DNA from: Pilaira anomala
Lineage: Eukaryota > Mucoromycota > Mucoromycetes > Mucorales > Mucoraceae
Assembly: GCA_025716855.1 (NCBI GenBank)
Contig: JAIXMQ010000073.1
Coordinates: forward strand, 62,001 to 126,000
DNA: 64,000 nt
Reading direction: 5' to 3'
Shown in pieces: positions 22,153 to 32,102 of this stretch. The notes beneath the pieces were generated by a model. The model saw only the letters and a list, made by a program, of their open reading frames with translations. It had not been told where the DNA came from and did not search any database. Every line of letters starts with the position of its first letter. Position 1 is the stretch's first letter. The translations under genes were made by a program, and so were the position numbers.

Positions 22153-24191
22153 ATATTACTATGTGAAATCAAAAGAACTTATTATCTACTGGCAGAATAA
22201 AAATAGGAGAACTCGATATAAAAAGGTCAATACATCAGTCTTTATATTTACTTTTTAACTTGTTGTCTATTTTCATTCTATCATTTAACTTTCTCAAAAA
22301 GAAGTACCTAGTACATCGGCTGCTCCAAGTAAATGAGACATACAAAAAAAAAACAAGTATTTGGATCTTGTCATTAGAAGATATGAGAAGTAGGGGGGGG
22401 GATTGTTTTCTTTGGTTTACTTCTCCTGCTTGTCTATTATATTCAAACATTTTGTAATAAATGCTTCAAAATCACCTTTTTTGTTTTGAGGAGATAAAGT
22501 AAATAAAATTACTATTTAATATTGATAAATAAATCATTTATTTTTGCCAGTAACAGCCGTTCTTATTTCAACACAAATAACTGTCGTAGTATAATAAGCT
22601 TTTTTTATCACTCCATACAAATCACTGAAGACTACTATCAGAAACACCACAAAAAAATTTATTACTTGAGTCAATGTTTAAAATTACCAGGGGAACAATA
22701 TCATCATTTATAACTCTGGACAACGAAAAAACTTCAACTGCACAGATTTTGCTTAACAAACGAAAGGGAGAAACAACTGCCACCACACTACCTTTATCTT
22801 TTCTCGTAGTATAACTTTCTATCATATAATAGTGAGAAATCAGAACTAGAGATCCACCTGCCTTAGTAAAGACCTTCAATCAGACGGTATTATTTTTCCC
22901 ATTAGTTTATGTAAATCAATAAATATAACCATCAGATACATCACAGACCACAAGATTTTGTTATTTGATAAATGCTTAACATTACATCAGCAACGTTATC
23001 ATCATTTGTAATTTTCAAAAAAAAAACAACTTGTTTTTCAGCTACAGATTTTTGTAGGCAACATCATATAAAACTCGATTAACAAGGCAAAGAGAAAAAG
23101 TACCACAATATCAAGACCTTTTGTCATAGCAAAGATAGTAGCTCTCTATCATCAGTGAGAAATCAGAGCTAGTAAACATCTGTCTGCCTTTTGACTTAGC
23201 CCTTCAGTGAGACAATACCAATTATTCGCTTATTATGTCGACCAAGTTTATAATAAGTATTACACTAATAAATAAACCTATCAGCTACGTAAAATAATGT
23301 TTTTTCTGTTTTATTTATACCTGTAGATACAATTATCAAATAGGCCAACAAGATTCTATTACTTGAATTACTGTTAAATTAAAAAAGAAAAACCATACAC
23401 ATGTTATATTAAAAGTAAACATTTTGACATTTTATTTTTGAGGTTGTACCTTTGAAATCTACGTTATTTTTTTTATATGTTTTGTATAAAATAAAAGACC
23501 ATAATTTTTTGAAACCCGAATATGAATAAGCTTCTCTTCTTTATTTATTTAACAAGTTGTAATAATATGCATTACTTTTCCAAATGTTTGGACGCCAATG
23601 TTTGTTATTTTCGAAAAAAATAATAATAATCAAAGTGCATATTTATTTATATAAATCTTTGTTCAGAAAGAAATTTTCCCCATCCTACTTGATATAGAAA
23701 GATAGCCTTATCAACAACATGACTGCATAACAGCATGATTGAATTACGTTGCTGTTGATACTTCTTCGCAAGTTGGCTGAAATCTTAGTATAAAAAAACA
23801 CAGGTTTATGTAAAATACAAACTTCAATATAATATGCTTATTACCAAGTATATAATATTGTATAAAGAAATATTAGGTGTATTCTTTATTTTATTTTTTG
23901 TAAAGAAGCTGATTTGTCTTAATAAGTCTGCCAAAATAAGTGACAACGACCTTCTATTCCTGTCACAAGAAAAAGATTATTATTTTTATATAGGTGTGTG
24001 CATATTTATTTGTATGTATATTTTATTAAAGTGAAAGTAAGAGGAAGTCTACACAGAAACAAAAGCCATGAATAAACAGATTTTTTATAAATTAATTCAC
24101 GTATGAAGGCTTGAATGAGATTTGTACACACAATAAAACTTGAAGTCGTGAATGAGAGATGATAAGACCAGCACAGATCATTGATCTTGCC
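21531..24191. other. 2.7-kb non-coding region
   Basis: No gene seen. It holds the 5' flank of the unrecognised membrane-protein gene, a poly-T tract of about 40 nt (22108-22149), the decayed tandem repeat listed separately, and ends at the poly-T that marks the segmental-duplication boundary. Confidence 0.5.
22555..23380. repeat. Diverged tandem repeat, period about 325 bp, roughly 2.5 units
   Basis: The stretch at 22831-22890 (GTGAGAAATCAGAACTAGAG ... CCTTCAATCAGAC) recurs at about 23155-23215 (GTGAGAAATCAGAGCTAGTA ... CCTTCAGTGAGAC). The stretch around 22653-22710 (TTATTACTTGAG ... AATATCATCATTTATAA) recurs at 22950-23015, and a third partial copy lies near 23349-23380. Units are clearly related but many substitutions and indels separate them. 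No coding frame is shared. Confidence 0.65.
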
Positions 24192-24798
24192 TTTTTTTTT
24201 TTTTTTTTTGTTTTTTTTTTGTTAAAGAGGTATGCATTGGTGATTCTAAATTAATTTAAGATGGATATGTAGTATAGAGAGTTTGTCTATATGTTTAAGT
24301 ATTTTCAAAACGGATGATTGTAGCAACGACTTGACCAGGATTGAAAGGTATAAACCGCCAACTATGTCTGTGTAAGGATAGAGCCAAATATGAATTGAGA
24401 AGTAATTTTGATATGATGAAGGCCTTGAGTTGGGAACTAAAAAGTATACAAGCTTGCAAGTACTTTATCTTGGGCGAGCAAATGAAGAGAGATGTGTAAA
24501 AGATGCTTTCCGGATTAGTCAGAGCAGTTATAGTAGATTTGATTTTTTGATTTTTTGATTTCTTGTTTTCTTTCTTTCTTTTATTTTTTATTTTTTTTTT
24601 TGACTTTTGACTTTTGACTTTTGACTTTTGGCTTTTGGCTTTTTGATTATTTTGTTTTGTTTCTGTTAAGAGCAATGATTATTTCAAGGCATATATATAG
24701 GAGTAGTAGTCAAGACCATGTTGCCAGATTAAAGAGAAAGAGATTACATATCAAATAATAACCATCACAGTCAACAAAAGAGATGTTTGTCGGATACA

Positions 24799-25062
24799 TC
24801 ATGATGAGCAAGAAAGATAAATAAATACCTTTGTAAAATTAAAAAACCATTTCCCAGCTATCTCCTCCCAACGAAACGAAGCCACCTCAGATGGATGGAA
24901 CATCTCTACTAATGGCACTACTATCCCGACTACGGTGCCCATATTGTACTGCGAGTCAGTTAAGAAGCAAGTCAGCAAATAATGGAATCGGTTATTCGTG
25001 GTCAAAAGCTGTTTTCGATAGCCAGTACTGAATCTTTCAATTAAACTATACGTATAGACCAT
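24799..25062 (-). CDS. Small hypothetical ORF conserved in both copies
   Basis: 87 aa starting MVYTYSLIERF; also present at 54739-55002 with one amino-acid change. An EVASFRWEEIAGKWFF segment looks protein-like. A possible donor follows the FTK codons near 24829, and a second open stretch (to 24295, ending RFENT) might be a downstream exon, but I could not fix an acceptor. It may be a fragment of an old mobile element. Function unknown. Confidence 0.3.
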   Translation of the reverse strand: MVYTYSLIERFSTGYRKQLLTTNNRFHYLLTCFLTDSQYNMGTVVGIVVPLVEMFHPSEVASFRWEEIAGKWFFNFTKVFIYLSCSS

Positions 25063-25069
25063 ACTAACA

Positions 25070-26328
25070 TCTCACACACCAAACAGTATCAACCAGACGA
25101 AGATCTCTTACATGTAAAATAGAGTCATCTTGAATCAGACATTCTCCCCATGGCAACAACCGTTGTATTAGACCAACCAAGCAATATCAAGACAAAAGCT
25201 TAGCAACCAAGGAAGAAATAGACATTTTATACGCAAGGACTTGAGGTAAAATAAGTGTAGAATCATTCTTAAGAACACGTGGGAATATATTAGACAGTTA
25301 TCTATTTCTTCTCGTAATAACGTTATATGTCTTACCACTGATATTATTCATCATGAACATCTCAAAGTTGTTCATTTCTTGATACAATATCTTGTATGCC
25401 ATTAAAGAGGTAGTTTTAAAGAATGTGTATGTTTTATTTGAAGAAGAAAAGAAAAAAAAAAAAGGTAGAAAGAAATAGAAAAAAAAAGTTGCTAAAATAA
25501 ACCTGTTTGTGGTCATGTGTAGCGCCCAAAATTTGATGAGATTTAAAACATGCATAAATGTATGCATCTATTTAATATGAGACTCGTACACAAAACGTTA
25601 ATAAAAGTAGAAAAAATTTACATATAACACACACAACCATTTATCTTGGCGTCCTTATTTTTTATAACATATTTGAAATAATTTGTACGTATTCAACCCA
25701 TAAAGTTGACACAGAAGAGATAACTAATCCACTTCAAAAAGCTGCTAGCCAACAAGATTATTAGAAACCTAATTTCGATATCACGAGACTAAAAAATTAT
25801 ATAAATACCTGACCCTCTTTTCGTGTTTTAAAACATATTTACTTGACCTTGACCTAAACAAAAAAAAAAAAAAAAAATCTTCAAATCACTTTAAAGCGCT
25901 TCAATGACTTCCAACACATAAAAACTTGATGAAAAAGTCACATTAGCATGGTACTTTTCTCTATGTAGAAAGAGTAGCTACTTTATCAGGAGGACTTATT
26001 AGAGCAAGAGACTTTATAAGTAGAATACAATGGAGAGATAAATATATATAAGGGATCCCAATATGTAATGAAATAAAAATATGAAATATAATAAAATAGT
26101 TAAATCAATAGAGAATTTCTATTATTTTTTATAACAGACAGTTAAGATACACTGATGTTAAAGAGCATCATTGTTATTAAGGATAGAAACTCATTAAGAA
26201 TAATAAAATAAGGTAAAACTAGGTGTAACAGCGGATTTTATAAAATGTCTGCTTATAAAATGCCTGCATATTTTTTTATGTGCGACTAAATTTAAACCGC
26301 GTCATCAATTTTTATATCACCAAGCACT
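25070..26328. other. Non-coding part of copy 1
   Basis: AT-rich sequence without a supported gene. A 90-codon frame near 25298-25567 is broken in copy 2 and is not credited. Confidence 0.4.
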
Positions 26329-26890
26329 AAACCTATTTGTTTCCCTCACCTTTTTCTTTTAATTGTCATGTATGTACTCTATTGTGTGATTGTATTGGGT
26401 ATGTTGCGATGTCCGTATCGCAGAACATTCATAATGCTCTGACATCCCTCAATCAGCACTTCTTGAAGTGTAATGCTCTAGTTTCATGCTGCTACAATAG
26501 TTTTAGTTCAATCTTAATCTTTGATCTATTTGTTTCCCTCCCCATTTTCTTTTAATTGCCAGGCATGTATTCTATTGTGTAATTGTATTGGGTTTGTTGC
26601 GATGTCCGTATCGCAGAACATTCATAATGTTCTGACATCCCTCGATCAGCACTTCTTGAAGTGTAATGCTATAGTTTCTTGCTGCTGCAATAGTTTTAGT
26701 TCAATCTTCTTAATCTTTGACCTATTTGTTTCCCTCCCCATTTCTTTTAATTGCCAGGCATGTGCTCTGTTGTGTGATTGTATTGGGTATGTTGCGATGT
26801 CCGTATCGCAGAACATTCATGATGTTCTGACATCCCTCAATCGGCTCCAGTTGCATGCTGCTGCAATAGTTTTGGCTCAATCTTCTTAAT
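26329..26890 (+). repeat. Hairpin repeat family A, three tandem units of about 195 bp
   Basis: Each unit starts CTATTTGTTTCCCTC and carries consecutive inverted repeats: GCGAT/ATCGC (6-nt loop), AGAACAT/ATGTTCT (5-nt loop; one mismatch in unit 1) and CACTTC/GAAGTG (2-nt loop). The third stem is absent from unit 3. A fourth, isolated unit is at 27522-27665. Plus-strand frames of 73 and 122 codons run through the units, but they simply repeat with them. Confidence 0.75.
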
Positions 26891-26892
26891 CT

Positions 26893-27170
26893 TTGACAGT
26901 CTTGGGATAAAACCTGGGACATCAACTATCGACAGTGGAAGATAGTTACGTCAATGAGAAAGACTTGACCCTTTTTTTCTATTTGATCTACTTACTCTTA
27001 GGCAGTCTTGGGATAAAACCTAGGGCATCAACTATCGACAGTGGAAGATAGTTACGCCAATTGTAAAGACTCAATTTTCTTATCTAGTCTTATTCTTTGG
27101 CAGTCTTGGGGTTAAACCTGGGACATAAACTATCGACAGTGGAAGATAGTAATGTCAATGAAAAAGCTCG
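26893..27170 (+). repeat. Hairpin repeat family B, three tandem units of about 100 bp
   Basis: Units begin with CAGTCTTGGGATAAAACCT and contain AACTATC ... GATAGTT, an inverted repeat with a 10-nt loop centred on GACAGTGGAA. Further units occur at about 28341-28395 and 28576-28645, with a degenerate one near 28985-29040. Confidence 0.75.
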
Positions 27171-27521
27171 ATCTTCTCATAAGCCTTTTTTTTTTCTTTT
27201 GACAAGATTCGAATCTACATCTTCCTCATCCCTTCTTTTTCTTTTTTTCTTTTTATATATATTACTTTCCTATTCTTTTCTAGCCATGGTTGGTCGAACA
27301 GGTGTTCTTGAAGACTGATTCCTTATTATGTAAGCTAGCTGGAGCAAACGTTTTGCTGGTGCTTGTTCTGATCAAGTTGTAGTCGTTGCTGGTATTGGCG
27401 CTAGTGTTGATAAGAGATTGCAATCATGAAGGGTAAGACTTGGATTCTGTGAATCTCTTTCGATGGCAAGCAATTTATTTCTGAAAGGTTTCTCGATGAT
27501 ATGATCTCAATCCCCACGTAT

Positions 27522-27665
27522 CTTTGGCCAGGTATGCATTCTATTGTGTGGTTGTGTTGCGTATGTCGCGATTTCCGTATCGCAGAACATTCATGATGTT
27601 CTGACATCCCTCAATCAGCACTTCTTGAAGTGTAATACTCTAGTTGTATGCTGTTGCAATAGGGC
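27522..27665 (+). repeat. Isolated family A hairpin unit
   Basis: Fourth copy of the family A unit. The GCGAT/ATCGC stem is kept although the loop differs (TTCCGT instead of GTCCGT), and the AGAACAT/ATGTTCT and CACTTC/GAAGTG stems are perfect. Confidence 0.7.
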
Positions 27666-27849
27666 AGATCTCGACTTTTCTTTTTGCTGCAGTAATTAAC
27701 TTTACCACCGGATGATTCCCGACTCCAAAAGTAAACTTTTGGAGGGTTAAGTGTATTACTGTATGAGTTTTATAATATTTTATACCAGTTTCGTTCTGGG
27801 TTTCTTTTGTCGAGTATCATGTTCTATTGTGGTAAGGATAGTTGATGTA

Positions 27850-28133
27850 TTTGATCTTTGAATTCTTTATGAAAACAGACGTGTGTTGGTGATATATTGG
27901 TACTAATGCTTGTGATAGAAATATTGGTGCTAATGCTTGGTGTTGGAATATTGGTGCTAATACTGGTGTCAATGATATTGGTGCTGATGCTGGTGCTGGT
28001 GCTGGTGCTGGTGCTAATGCTGGTGCTAATGCTGGTATTGCTAAAGAATCCATTCGTTAAACTTGGTTCTGTGAATCCTTTTGATGGCAAACAATTCACT
28101 CATGACTGGTCTTGGTTTATTGAAAGTCAAAGG
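27850..28133 (+). other. Minisatellite-bearing possible gene remnant
   Basis: A GGTGCTAATGCT-type minisatellite (about 27894-28042) is followed by a stretch that reads in one frame as NPFVKLGSVNPFDGKQF and WSWFIESQ, then a possible GTAAAA donor near 28132. Related wording (AAGACTTGGTTCTGTG ... ATGGCAA) recurs near 27432 and 28868, which suggests a decayed multicopy gene. No intact reading frame or start was found. Confidence 0.3.
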
Positions 28134-29249
28134 TAAAAAAAAAAGGGGGGGGGGGTATTTGTGTTGTTGTGTATATATGATGATGGCAAATGATATATAT
28201 GGACATATTTCTTATCACCTTTTTGACCTATCATTTTTTTTTTAGGATGTAATCTCAATTATCTTTTTTTGCGGGTATCATTTTCTGTTATTGTATATTT
28301 TCTCATCTTTGGTTCAATCTTCCCATTCAGTTTTATTCTATGGCAGTCTTGGGATAAAACCTGGGGTGTCAATTATTGACAGTGGACACTTGTTATGGCA
28401 ACTGGTGGTGGGCTATAAGTTTTCGTTTTACGGTGGTGGACCATTTGGGATTTTAAAAAAGTAATCAATTTTGGGTGTACCCATTGGTAAGTGTTGTATG
28501 TTTTCGAAAAAAAAAAAGAAAGGGAAGATAGTTACGCCAATTATACGGACTCAATTTTCTGATCTGGCCTAATTCTTTGGCAGTCTTGGGATAAAACCTA
28601 GGACATAAACTATCGACAATGGAAGATGGTTGTGTCAATGAAAAAAGCTCGATCTTCTTGTGAGTCCCCCTTTTTAACGGGATTCTAATACACATTTACT
28701 TGGTACAACTTCCCTTTTTTTTTTTTATATATATACATATATATTACTCTCTCTCATTTTTTTCTCATCATGGTTGATTGAACAGGTGTTATAGGTGTAG
28801 GTGTAGGTGTAGGTGTAGTCATTGTCGATATAATTACTGGTGTTGGTACAAAATTCATTCGTAAAGAGTAAGACTTGGTTCTGTGTATCTCCTTTGGTGA
28901 CAAGTAGTTCATTCGCGGTAAGACCTGGTTCTATGTGTCGCTTTTGGTGGACTCAAACTTGTTATGTGATCTCATTCTTTGGGGGTATCAAATATCGACA
29001 GTGTAAGACAAATACGTCAATGATAAGGACTCAATCATCTTATGTGATCTCCTTATTGTTAACCATACCCCCATTTTTTATTTTCATTTTTTTCATTTTT
29101 TTTTTCATTTTTTTTCATTTTTTTTATTATTATTATTTATTTGTATTAATCTCCCTTTCTTTCATTACTATGCTCGATTCAAGAGATGAACTTGAACATT
29201 GAGCTCTTAGTAAGGAAGTTTGGTGAACCAAAGGTGTGTTGATGAAGAA

Positions 29250-29372
29250 GTTGATGCTGGTACTGGTTATAATTATGGTACTGGTGATAATGATGGTACT
29301 GATGATAATGCTGGCACTGATGATAATGCTGGCACTGATGATAATGCTGGCACTGATGATAATGCTGGTGTT
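29250..29372 (+). repeat. Minisatellite, CTGGCACTGATGATAATG-type units
   Basis: About four 18-bp units of CTGGCACTGATGATAATG preceded by diverged ones. Shorter GGTGTA repeats occur at about 28792-28818. Copy 2 has the same array with single-base losses. Confidence 0.7.
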
Positions 29373-29399
29373 ACTGTCGTTGTTTTTAATATGTTTTAA

Positions 29400-30077
29400 A
29401 AGAAAGGAGGGCAAACCCTTGTTTTTTTTTTCTCAATTTCTTTCTACTAAAGGTAGGTGTTTCCTCTCTTAGAACTATTGTATAATGGGAAATAGTTATG
29501 AGATTTGAGGTTGCAATTGAAAGACGAGAAACCTAAACAAGCATCAATTGGTGTTGGCGTTAGAGTAAGTGGTATATAGCTGTTTTTTACTTGATGAAAA
29601 AGAATTTTAGTAAACTTATTTTTTGTTTTTGTCTCTTAAACTGATTTTGAGTTGCTTACTACGAGTTGGTTGTCTATCTCCTTCTCATGAGTCGTCCATA
29701 CAGTTGAATTTATGTGTAATGGCACGTTTACCATACGGATATTGAAGGGATGGTAGCTAGTATTATAAATTTTTAGTAGCACTTTTGTTTCTCCACAACA
29801 ACAAAAAAAATCGAATAAAACCCATTCCCATTGTGTCACCGAAACATTTGTTACTAAAACTCTATTCTGCAATGTTTAAACTTCTTTTTTAGTTCAAATA
29901 CTCAACTATCACGTGATAAATACAATTCCTTTAAATATCCGAGAGTTATTTAGTAAGAACCAATTGAAAACAAGTGACGTCGAGTGAATGACCCACTTAA
30001 AATTATACCAATTTGTCATATGTTTCCCATAAGCTTTTTTTTTCCTTTTCGTTAAATTTTTTTTTTTTATTTAAACA
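29400..30077 (+). promoter_or_regulatory. PEX13 upstream region
   Basis: No gene supported. It contains a 12-bp palindrome with a CACGTG core, a CRE-like TGACGTC at 29975-29981, a CCAAT box near 29960, and a T-rich tract just before the ATG at 30078. All are present in copy 2. Confidence 0.45.
29907..29918. promoter_or_regulatory. Palindrome TATCACGTGATA upstream of PEX13
   Basis: Perfect 12-bp palindrome with CACGTG core, 160 bp before the PEX13 start codon. It is identical in copy 2 (59816-59827) although neighbouring bases there have been lost. Likely bHLH-type site. Confidence 0.45.
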
Positions 30078-31381
30078 ATGCCCTCACCACCAAAACCTTG
30101 GGAAGTTAATAACGCAAATAGTACAACACCAGTTGTCAACTCAACGACAGAAATGACATCAACTACAGCAGCACCTGAAATACCTTCACGATCAACTTTG
30201 AATGATTCAAGTATACCTACTAGACCAGCTGGTAATGATGATAATGTTACTATATTTTAAAATTGAGGCTAAACTATATATATATATATATATGTATATT
30301 TTTAGGTTATGGAAATACAGGCTATGGCACTACAGGCTATGGTACAACAGGCTATGGCACTACAGGCTATGGTACCACTGGCTATGGTGGATACGGCAGT
30401 ACTGGCTATGGTGGATACGGCAGCACTGGCTATGGCGGTATGGGAAGCTCTTATAGCCGATACGGCAGTGGATACGGCGGCGGATACGGCAGCAGTATGG
30501 GTGGATATGGAGGTGGATACGGTGGAGGCTACGGCGGTATGGGATCATACGGTGGTGGCATGAACCGATACGGACGTATGGGACCTAATGGAGGGCCGGA
30601 AGAGATGGGTCTTACACAACGAATGGAGATGGGCACACGCTCTACATTTGAAGTGATTGAAAACATTGTTGGATCTTTTGGAGGTTTTGCACAAATGCTG
30701 GATTCTACATTTATGGCAACCCATTCTAGTTTTATGGCTATGGTAGGCGTTGCAGAACAATTAGGGTTCTTAAAGAACTACCTTGGACAAGTCTTTAGTA
30801 TACTCGCCATCTATCGACTCTTTAAAAAGGGCATGGCCAAGATCACAGGTCGTGTACCGGCTGGAAAACCAATGGAGATGAATTTAAAAGAGTTCCAGAA
30901 TTTTGAAAATAAGGTGAGACCCAAGATGTCTAGAAAACCTTTGATTATGTTCTTTTTGATGGTCGTTGGGTTACCTTATATGATGCATAAATTGATCAAG
31001 CTGATCGCTTCAAATCAAAAACTTCAACAACAACAACTTCCTATGGCACCAAATGCTGCTGCTATACCCAATGGCATTGATCCCGCTAAACTTGAATTTG
31101 CTCGCGCTGTCTATGATTTCTCTTCTGAAGCCTCAAATGAACTGACTTTAAAGAAGGGTGATATTGTTGCTATCATCGCTAAGACAGATCCTAATACAAA
31201 TGCACCTAGTCAATGGTGGCGTGGACGCTTAAGAGATGGTACCATGGGTATGTTCCCTGCTAATTATGTAGAAATCATTCAAAAACAACCAAATAATAAT
31301 CCTGTGGAAGATGCAAATGCTGTTTTGAAATCAATCGAATCTCCAAAGACAGCTGAATTAGCAGAAACAAAGACAACTTAA
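30078..31381 (+). CDS. PEX13: Peroxin 13, peroxisomal docking/translocation protein (copy 1, intact)
   Basis: Two exons, 30078-30231 and 30306-31381; phases agree; 409 aa. The N-terminus PSPPKPWE is a Pex13 signature. Residues about 52-130 are a Tyr-Gly-rich repeat region (YGTTG, YGGYGSTG, GYGGG units). A conserved helical/membrane region follows (STFEVIENIVGSFGGFAQML, FLKNYLGQVFSILAIYRLF, and a hydrophobic LIMFFLMVVGLPYMMHKL). An SH3 domain spans about residues 312-376 (ARAVYDF, WWRGRL, GMFPANYVEI). Pex13 forms the matrix-protein import machinery with Pex14 and the receptor Pex5. The YG region is thought to form a selective meshwork in the import pore. It converges on the kinase gene. A second, frameshifted copy lies at 59981-61273. 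Confidence 0.96.
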
Positions 31382-32102
31382 GAAAAAAAAAAGACACTCA
31401 CTCAACCCACATATTTATTATTATTCATATCATTTTATTCCCTTCTTACGACTTTTATTATTGTATTATACATATATTACACTCACACAAACACACATAT
31501 TTTCATTTAATAAGAATAAATCATATTTTTTGCTTTATATACATTTTTTTTTAAAAGTTAGTGGAAAAAGAGTATAACAAACAAAAAGATAGCTCATGTT
31601 AAAAAAAAGAAAAAATAGAATTTTTGTTTGTTGTTGTTATTTATTTAGATACATAATAATTGGGTAATACAAAGAATAATAATACAGAAAAAGGATGGTA
31701 CAGAAAAGGAATGTTTTTACAATGAGTGTGGAATTAAAAGAAGAAAAAATTAAAAGTGACAATAGTAATGGTACATAAGGGACAGTGAGAGAGAGGAGAG
31801 TGAGAGAGGGGAAGGAGGAAGCATAATGTAGAATTTGACATGTAGTAATAGTTGACATATATGTATAAAATGTGTAGGGTTTTTTTGTGTATATGTATCG
31901 AGGGAGTGTATATATGTGAGAGAGGGAGGGAGTGTAAGATAATAATATGTAGAAAGGGAGAGTGTAGGGTGTGTTATATGTATATATATAATTTTGTGTG
32001 CTAGTAAAAAATGCATTTTCTAAATAAATGGTGTAAAAAAAAAGCTAGTTGTCTGTTTTTTTTTTCTTTCTTTATGCCTGTGTCTGTGTGTTGTATCTGT
32101 AT
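31382..32102. other. Convergent 3' spacer between PEX13 and kinase
   Basis: Purine/GT-rich on the plus strand (GAGAGA and TGTG runs at about 31790-31970), with no gene. Contains the two 3' UTRs. Minus-strand frames of 73-88 codons here are low-complexity Ser/Leu shadows. Confidence 0.5.

Noticed and set aside
25298..25567. 89-codon minus-strand frame in copy 1
   Set aside because: Broken by indels in copy 2 and dominated by poly-Phe; no supporting feature.
26337..26925. Overlapping frames on both strands through the family A repeats (73, 122 and 67 codons), present in both copies
   Set aside because: The frames are copied along with a repeat whose unit length is about a multiple of three. 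They contain no domain, and the inverted repeats explain the sequence better.
27206..27215. GATTCGAATC resembling a tRNA B box
   Set aside because: No matching A box, acceptor stem or anticodon arm upstream; it sits in a T-rich stretch, so no tRNA was called.
26329..29372. Regularly spaced repeats that could suggest a CRISPR array
   Set aside because: Units are 12-195 bp, unequal and without unique spacers of constant size; the host is a eukaryote.
30202..30563. Alternative frames over the PEX13 Tyr-Gly repeats
   Set aside because: Shadow frames of a short-period repeat; only the Pex13 frame joins to an N-terminal PSPPKPWE exon and an SH3 domain.
31637..32016. Minus-strand 73- and 88-codon frames between PEX13 and the kinase, conserved in both copies
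   Set aside because: Low-complexity Ser/Leu/Pro translation of GAGA/TGTG-rich 3' UTR; conservation follows from the duplication.
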